DNA from: Melitaea cinxia
Lineage: Eukaryota; Arthropoda; Insecta; Lepidoptera; Nymphalidae
Direction: 5' to 3'
NCBI RefSeq assembly: GCF_905220565.1
Contig: NC_059413.1
Span: 14,113,501-14,177,500, forward strand
Length of the DNA stretch: 64,000 nt
The position numbers and the translations under genes were made by a program. The notes under the pieces were generated by a model, which worked only from the letters and a program-made list of their open reading frames with translations, was not told where the DNA came from and did no database searches. Of this stretch, positions 58,720 to 64,000 are shown piece by piece (the stretch's first letter is position 1; each line of letters starts with the position of its first letter).

Positions 58720-61668
58720 TCAGCCTATCGCAGTCCACTGCTGGACATAGGCCTCCCCAAGTTCGCGCCACACATCCCGGTCTTCCGCAATCCTCATCCA
58801 GCCTACACCGGCAATCTTACGTAGATCGTCGGTCCAACGGGCCGGAGGACGTCCCACACTGCGTTTGCCAAGACGCGGTCTCCACTCTAAGACCCGTCTA
58901 CTCCAACGGCCATCGGTCCTGCGACACAGATGACCAGCCCACTGCCACTTCAACTTGCTAATTCTGTGGGCTATGTCGGTTACCTTCGTTCTCTCGCGGA
59001 TAGTCTCATTTCTAATCCTGTCTTTGAGAGAGACCCCAAGCATAGCCCGTTCCATTGCACGTTGAGCGACTTTAAACTTGTGGACCAGTCCCTTGGTCAG
59101 TGTCCACGTCTCGGCTCCGTATGTTAACACAGGCAGGACGCATTGCTCGAAAACTTTTGTCTTCAAGCATTGCGGAATCTTCGAAGTGAAGACTCGACGG
59201 AGTCTGCCAAACGCCGCCCAGCCCAACCGAATCCTCCTATCGGCCTCCTTCTCGAAGTTGTTGCGGCCTAGTTGGATAGTATGGCCTAGGTAAATATAAT
59301 CCTGAACAACTTCGAGAAGGGTACCATCGACCGATACCGGTATCGGTATGACTTGGTTGTTAAACATAACTTTCGTCTTATCCAAGTTCATACAGAGACC
59401 GACACATCGGGAGGACTCGTTTAGGCCGGCCAGCATTTGGCCTAACTCGTCCAGCGTCTCCGCAAAGATGACAATATCGTCGGCGAAACGAAGGTGATAG
59501 ATGAATTCACCGTTGACGTTGATGCCCCGTTCCCCCCAATCCAAGGTCTTAAAAACATCCTCTAGCGCAGTGGTAAACAGTTTCGGTGATATTACATCCC
59601 CCTGTCTTACCCCTCGCCGGAGGGAAATAGGTCTTGTTCTTTGGTCATTGACATGAACGGTCATCGTCGCCGCGTCGTACATAGATTTTAGTACCTCGAT
59701 ATATCGCCAGTCGATATGACATCTCGGCAGAGAGTCCAGGACAGCCCAGGTCTCCACGGAGTCGAAGTCCACAAATGCCATACACAGCGGTTGATTATAT
59801 TCTTCCGTCTTTTGGATAATCTGCCGAACAGTATGGATGTGGTCCACGGTGCTGTAGCCATTTCGAAACCCAGCCTGCTCTGGTGGTTGGAATTCGTCGA
59901 GTCTTCTGGCGAGACGATTCGTAACAACCCTCGAAAACAGCTTATAGACGTGGCTCAGAAGTGAGATCGGTCTGTAATTCTTTAACAGAGACTTATCGCC
60001 TTTCTTAAAGAACAGCACCACCACACTCCCGGACCACGCCTCCGGCGTGGTACCTCGGTGGATGACGGCGTTAAATAGTCTTGCCAAGGCTTTCAGGACA
60101 GGTCGCCCTGCGGCTTTAAGGAGTTCAGTGGTAACTCCGTCATCCCCCGGGGCCCTCCCGTTTTTAAGCTGCCCGAGCGCTGCACCAATCTCATCCTCTT
60201 CGAAGTCCGGGATACACTCCGAATAATGGCGCAACAATGGTGCCCGTGGATCTTCGGTGTCCCAAGTCACAGGCTTGCGTGCGCTCGACGAGTACAGCTG
60301 TCCATAAAAATTCTCAACCTCTTCTCGGACCTGAGGGCGAGAGCAGACGGTTCTGCCATCTGCTGTTTTAAGCTTCGCAAGAAGGCTTCTCCCCAATGGT
60401 CTTTGGAAAACTTTGGACCCCCTATTCTGCTCAATCAGAGTAGCGACCTCTCTCGTATTTGAGCAGCGGAGGTCTCGGCGAATAATTTTCCGTACCCTCT
60501 TGGAAAGAGCCCTCTGTTCTGGCGAAGCAGCCGGCAACTCGCGCCTCTGCCGCATCAGATCCAAGGCTTCGGGAGAAAGTTTGGACTGCTTCGTTGGCTT
60601 TGTTGGTGGAAAGTGCCTGCGACCCAGTGTACACACCGTCTTCACCACGTTGTCGGTTATCTCGTCCACGTCGCTAGTAGTTTCCAGCGAATCGAATCGG
60701 TTTTGGAGTTCCAACTGAAACTGCTCGGAGCCACATAGTATTTGGGGCAGCGTAGGTCGGAGAGTAGATTTCATCAAGCGGGTCCGCTCCTTTCGGAGAC
60801 ATATATTCAGAGTGCCCCGTACCAGCCGGTGGTCGCTGCCGGTGTTAAACCTGTTAACCACTGAGACATCTCTGAATATATGCCTTTTATCCGCTATGAT
60901 GAAATCTATCGCGTTCCTCGTCACAGTATCGGGGCTTTGCCATGCCCACCTCCTTTGGGGCTTCTTCTGAAAAAATGAGTTCATCAAGAAGAGCCCCTCC
61001 GATTCGAGGAAGTTGACAAGCGTCTGCCCCCTGTGATTCCTGTGCCCCAATCCGTGTGGTCCGATGCTCGATCCGTCGCGGCCTTGTACTCCCACTTTAG
61101 CGTTGAAGTCTCCCATAACAACGCTGTAGAAGGTCGAAGTAGTGCCATGTATGGCCCTTGTAATATCTTCATACAAGGCTTCGACTTCATCGTCAGAGTG
61201 TGCCGAGGTCGGCGCATATACCTGTATCACTTTCAGGGAGTACCTGTCGGTGAGCTTAAGTACAAGGTACGCTACCCGGGTCGACACACTACTGACTTCC
61301 ACAACGTTGTTAGTGAGAGTCTTGTGAACCAGAAAACCGACGCCACCTTGGGAAAGCCCATCACCTTCACGGAAGTAGAACAAGTGCCCGGAGTCCAGGA
61401 TCATCGTGTCCTCTCCCTCTCTTCGGACTTCAGACAACCCCAGTATGCTCCACTTAATGTGACTAAGTTCTACCTCAAGTTCGGTGAGGTAATGGTCCAA
61501 CCGTAGCGTGCGTCCATTATACGTAGCCAGGAATATTTTTCTATGGCAGCCTCCCGTACCCCGGTGATTCTTGGCACCCTCTACCCCACCGTTACCACGG
61601 CCGCTGCCGTAGCCGGGAATAGTGGGGCTGCCGGGAACTGAGGGCCTTATTTTTAAGTTCGAACTCAT
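58720..61668 (-). CDS. RTE LINE endonuclease-reverse transcriptase, 982 residues
   Basis: The protein nicks the target and copies the element RNA there. The apurinic-type endonuclease covers about residues 43-285: N51, E80 (LSEVRRE), YAPTS 151-155, GDFN 186-189, D255 and SDH 278-280 are all visible. The reverse transcriptase covers about 495-770: NYRPISLLS, QAGFRNGYST, motif A AFVDFDSVE (631-639), motif B GVRQGDVISP (686-695) and motif C FADD (728-731). The C-terminal domain has the Trp/Arg-rich WAGHLCRR and GRPPARWTDDL, ending VQQWTAIG. The frame is intact. Motif A is shorter than I expect: the four residues usual between the first Asp-Phe and Asp-Ser are absent, so activity is doubtful. The start ATG directly follows the shared 5' UTR. 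Confidence 0.92.
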   Translation of the reverse strand: MSSNLKIRPSVPGSPTIPGYGSGRGNGGVEGAKNHRGTGGCHRKIFLATYNGRTLRLDHYLTELEVELSHIKWSILGLSEVRREGEDTMILDSGHLFYFREGDGLSQGGVGFLVHKTLTNNVVEVSSVSTRVAYLVLKLTDRYSLKVIQVYAPTSAHSDDEVEALYEDITRAIHGTTSTFYSVVMGDFNAKVGVQGRDGSSIGPHGLGHRNHRGQTLVNFLESEGLFLMNSFFQKKPQRRWAWQSPDTVTRNAIDFIIADKRHIFRDVSVVNRFNTGSDHRLVRGTLNICLRKERTRLMKSTLRPTLPQILCGSEQFQLELQNRFDSLETTSDVDEITDNVVKTVCTLGRRHFPPTKPTKQSKLSPEALDLMRQRRELPAASPEQRALSKRVRKIIRRDLRCSNTREVATLIEQNRGSKVFQRPLGRSLLAKLKTADGRTVCSRPQVREEVENFYGQLYSSSARKPVTWDTEDPRAPLLRHYSECIPDFEEDEIGAALGQLKNGRAPGDDGVTTELLKAAGRPVLKALARLFNAVIHRGTTPEAWSGSVVVLFFKKGDKSLLKNYRPISLLSHVYKLFSRVVTNRLARRLDEFQPPEQAGFRNGYSTVDHIHTVRQIIQKTEEYNQPLCMAFVDFDSVETWAVLDSLPRCHIDWRYIEVLKSMYDAATMTVHVNDQRTRPISLRRGVRQGDVISPKLFTTALEDVFKTLDWGERGINVNGEFIYHLRFADDIVIFAETLDELGQMLAGLNESSRCVGLCMNLDKTKVMFNNQVIPIPVSVDGTLLEVVQDYIYLGHTIQLGRNNFEKEADRRIRLGWAAFGRLRRVFTSKIPQCLKTKVFEQCVLPVLTYGAETWTLTKGLVHKFKVAQRAMERAMLGVSLKDRIRNETIRERTKVTDIAHRISKLKWQWAGHLCRRTDGRWSRRVLEWRPRLGKRSVGRPPARWTDDLRKIAGVGWMRIAEDRDVWRELGEAYVQQWTAIG

Positions 61669-61925
61669 GGGGGTTTTTGCCCATAGTCACCACGCTGGGC
61701 AGGCGGGTTGGTGACCGCAGGGCTGACTTTGTCGCACCGAAAACGCTGCTGCCCGTCCTCGGTCTGTGCATTTAAAAAGCCAGCAGTTGGATGGCTATCC
61801 CGCCATCGGTCGGCCTTTTAAGTTCCAAGGTGGTAGTGGAACTGTGCTATCCCTTAGTCGCCTCTTACGACACCCACGGGAAGAGATGGGGTGGCTAAAT
61901 TCTTTAGTGCCGTAACCACACAGCA
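61669..61925 (-). promoter_or_regulatory. RTE LINE 5' UTR with conserved hairpin
   Basis: This segment is the part best kept in all short copies. It includes a hairpin CCGAGGACG-GGCAGCAG-CGTTTTCGG (minus strand); most short copies have CCGAAGACG...CGTCTTCGG. Both versions pair fully, the LINE version through two G-U pairs. It probably contains the internal promoter, which RTE copies need, but no promoter motif was identified. Confidence 0.6.
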
Positions 61926-62229
61926 CATCACTATTAATGCTGCTATTAAATTAAACGCTAGAAATCAATTCCCTGCTTTACCCATTTCTAATGAGCTTTC
62001 ATTCATTTTTAGTCAAATTCCTGATAGTGATTTTGTGAGAGGTCTTGTCAATTTCAGCCCGGATGCTGTTGATACTGATGTAATTAGTCGTAAAATGGCC
62101 ATTCCTATCGTTCAACTCTAAATTCTTATAGTAAAATGTATATTCATTTTTCCATTTCCTCTAGGTCATTTACCACTACCAAAAGAAACCCAAGTTATTC
62201 TTGTTTTCTAATGTTTACGCGAATTTTAC

Positions 62230-62340
62230 TCATTTAATGAAACAACTTTTTTCGGATTTTATCGCGGTTTATTATTATCTTTTGATTCCTGACGTTTCAG
62301 ATACTTTACAGCAACCATGGTCACGGGAGGACTGAGGTGT
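62230..62340 (+). repeat. Dispersed repeat with GGTCACGGGAGGACTGAG
   Basis: It shares CGCGGTTTATT (inverse) and CAACCATGGTCACGGGAGG with 33510-33575 (CAACCATTGTTACCGGAGG, AATAAACCGCG). The open frame 62337-62666 begins in it and has no recognisable product. Confidence 0.4.
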
Positions 62341-62739
62341 CAGACGTCCCAACGGTAAAAAGTTATTCGAAACTACCCGACATACCGACGGGTCCCAAGA
62401 ACAAAATCTTATGGAAAAATAAGATGAAATCTGTTTTATTATTGATTCGTATTAAGCATGCAAAAAGCTACATGGTAATATTTTTTTTTAATTTATTGGT
62501 CTTTTATTTTTCTAAATACTCAAGCGAACATCATCTTATCTACAATTTACTGCAGCGAACAAACATGTATTCACATATACGAGCTTGTTCTTTACACCCC
62601 GAAACCGTGCGTGCCGCGACCCATCGTCATTTACGTGTTTGTACTCGGCAAAGTCGAACATTTTAGCAAGACATCAAGAATTCCTCGAGAATTCGGTTTA
62701 ATATCATAATTTCAGGTTTCGTGAGTAATAACTGACTGT

Positions 62740-64000
62740 AACAATGTCTGGGTGAATCTAGAAAGAGAGAATATTAAATTTAGCCCTTTTTTTGATAAAA
62801 TTAGTGACGATCCAACTACTTGTAGCAACGAGGACGAAGAAATCTCTAAACAAGGTGAGTAATAGATATTTTTTTTTCATTAAGGTAATTAAAAAAATAG
62901 TTACTGATGTTACTTTATAAGTCTAGAAACTAATTTACCAAAATTATCTAAAATGCGCATCTTTTGGTCGTTTGTTAATTTACAATGTTGTTCTACAGAA
63001 ATCTATAACCCATGTAATTGTTCCTTAATAATCAACATATTTCATTTACCTATATTTTATAGACACTAAAATACTTAATTGTGGTGTATTTAATTTTACC
63101 CCAGTAGTTTCACATAAGTTTTTGTTCGACAAAAATCATTTTAAAGTCATTCATCGCTTAAGCACATACGATCTTGTTGTATGAAGTTGTACCCAAAAAA
63201 TGTTGCTGTATCTAGATAAACGATTTTGTTTGTCGTATAAGTTTTAACATGCGAGCATGTTCTACTCAAAAGTATGTAATTTAACCTCTTTTTAAGAAAA
63301 AACATATAACTACAATATAAATCAATAGTTTTTAAATATAATACCACACAAATTAAATACATTTTTATTTTCATTTTGTCAGAATCTGCCGGTCAACGTA
63401 ACACCAACACGTCTCCTTTGCCGTCGATATGGCAGAAATTTGGCATGATGTTTTTGATTAAAAGGTTCACACAAATGTATTAGGCTATCAACACGAAGTT
63501 AACACCGATATTTTTCAGGCCAACTGCGAGCATCTGATTCACCACCTCCTCATTTAGTACAAACCTCACATACTGACGAAGTGCTTACACCATTAAATAA
63601 AGAAGTAACCTCTAGTTTCAATAACTCACCAGCTGTTTACATTGATGAATTTGAGAATTTGAAGATCCTGGAATTTCTGCGCCATATATATATATATGGT
63701 TTTAGCTACTCCAATGCCTTCCCCGGTGAATATACACATAAAATGTAATGACCCTTTTTGTCCCGATCATACTAGTTAGGCTGATTCAATTCGATTGCTA
63801 AACATTAGTGCCTCTAACTTAATACCAGAAATGACGCAAAAGCAAAGATCAAAGAAACGCTTGGTACATAAGCAAGACTGGTCTGACGTGAAAAGAAAAA
63901 GTTTGCTTGGAAAGAGCTATGTATCAAAGCGAGGTAAATTTGTTGGTGAAAAAATAATGGGAAAGGCCTGTAGTTGTAGGAATAAGTGTGGGGATAAAAT
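62740..64000 (+). pseudogene. Damaged two-exon gene fragment, cut by window end
   Basis: A frame open from about 62740 to 62854 (KFSPFFDKISDDPTTC, NEDEEISKQ) ends at donor CAAG/GTGAGT. It joins in phase to 63519 (acceptor TATTTTTCAG), encoding RASDSPPPHLVQTSHTDE and on to EFENLKILEFL. At the AT run 63682-63697 the frame appears to shift. The second frame carries a TAG at 63777-63779, then reads from ATG 63831 through KRLVHKQDWSDVKRKSLLGK and a Cys motif ACSCRNKC to the window end. From memory, a GK-x-Y ... C-x-C-x3-KC segment occurs at the start of many uncharacterised insect proteins linked to mobile elements. No start codon could be chosen. It may be real but mis-sequenced, or a decayed copy. 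Confidence 0.4.

Larger units (their letters stand above)
58704..61925 (-). mobile_element. Complete RTE-type LINE
   Basis: It is flanked by the exact 13-bp duplication CATCACTATTAAT (58691-58703 and 61926-61938). On the minus strand it has a 5' UTR of about 257 bases, one ORF, and a very short 3' end in which the stop codon is part of GGCTGA followed by AGTGATGATG. The short TGATGA-type tail instead of poly(A) is usual for RTE elements. Its 5' UTR and 3' end are those of the short repeats at 6306, 14313, 15598, 23021, 28601 and 53650. Confidence 0.92.
58556..62125 (+). mobile_element. Older LINE fragment split by the RTE LINE
   Basis: Two pieces, about 58556-58703 and 61926-62125, read as one frame when the inserted element and one duplicated target are taken out. 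The left encodes VWKFLKTFGVGK and LNQFNEYFCSSI; the right encodes LPISNELSFIFSQIP and VRGLVNFSPDAVD. This resembles the linker before the reverse transcriptase in CR1/Jockey-group LINEs. It ends at TAA 62119-62121 and has no RT motifs. Confidence 0.5.

Noticed and set aside
61669..61925. Possible HDV-like self-cleaving ribozyme in the RTE 5' UTR (GTCG...CGACTAAGGGAT resembles the catalytic joining segment)
   Set aside because: I could not lay out a nested P1/P2/P3 fold with adequate pairing at the 5' end.
62337..62666. 109-residue frame near the right end
   Set aside because: It begins in a dispersed repeat also seen at 33510-33575 and runs into AT-rich sequence with no domain.

Overview
The window looks like a piece of a lepidopteran (moth or butterfly) nuclear genome. 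It is strongly AT-rich and has intron-split genes with GT-AG borders. It is packed with an RTE-type LINE and short derivatives of it, tRNA-derived SINEs, and short elements with Helitron-like ends. The taxon call is inference from repeat types remembered from Lepidoptera; I could run no search.

Host genes are few and I recognise none by name. (1) Gene A, plus strand, has three coding exons (26364-26402, 34516-34664, 34864-35296) whose phases join into a 206-residue protein with a signal peptide, an acidic middle and a hydrophobic C-terminal segment. (2) An uninterrupted minus-strand frame at 20672-21778 encodes an unknown Cys- and Lys-rich protein of 368 residues. (3) Gene B, minus strand, has exons at 58139-58326, 57027-57543 and 49120-49338, giving at least 307 residues with a Thr/Lys/Pro-rich linker; its 5' end is unresolved. 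(4) At the right edge (about 62740-64000) is a damaged gene fragment, probably of mobile-element origin.

Everything else is mobile DNA. The best element is a complete RTE-type LINE (58704-61925, minus strand) with one 982-codon ORF and a 13-bp target-site duplication, inserted inside another LINE fragment. The same 5' UTR and 3' end, without the roughly 2.9-kb middle, occur as about 340-bp elements at 6306, 14313, 15598, 23021, 28601 and 53650, plus truncated copies at 7226, 17075 and 33613. Four of these have their own 11-12 bp target-site duplications, so the deleted form has moved as a unit. A second LINE (50225-52781, plus strand), 5'-truncated but with an open reverse-transcriptase frame and a 29-A tail, lies in the long intron of gene B. 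Remnants of other LINEs lie at 37170-37455 and 43030-43605.

The most unusual structure is a roughly 470-bp element at 16531-17000. It has a 71-bp perfect inverted repeat, an 85-bp perfect inverted repeat and a tRNA-like module that folds as a full cloverleaf. A 16-bp direct repeat flanks the whole. A shorter copy at 52857-53035 has its own 11-bp duplication. Short Helitron-like elements (5' TC, 3' CTAG, A/T target) occur at 14949-15163, 15164-15360, 37674-37840, 38776-38974 and 55334-55536; the first two abut exactly.
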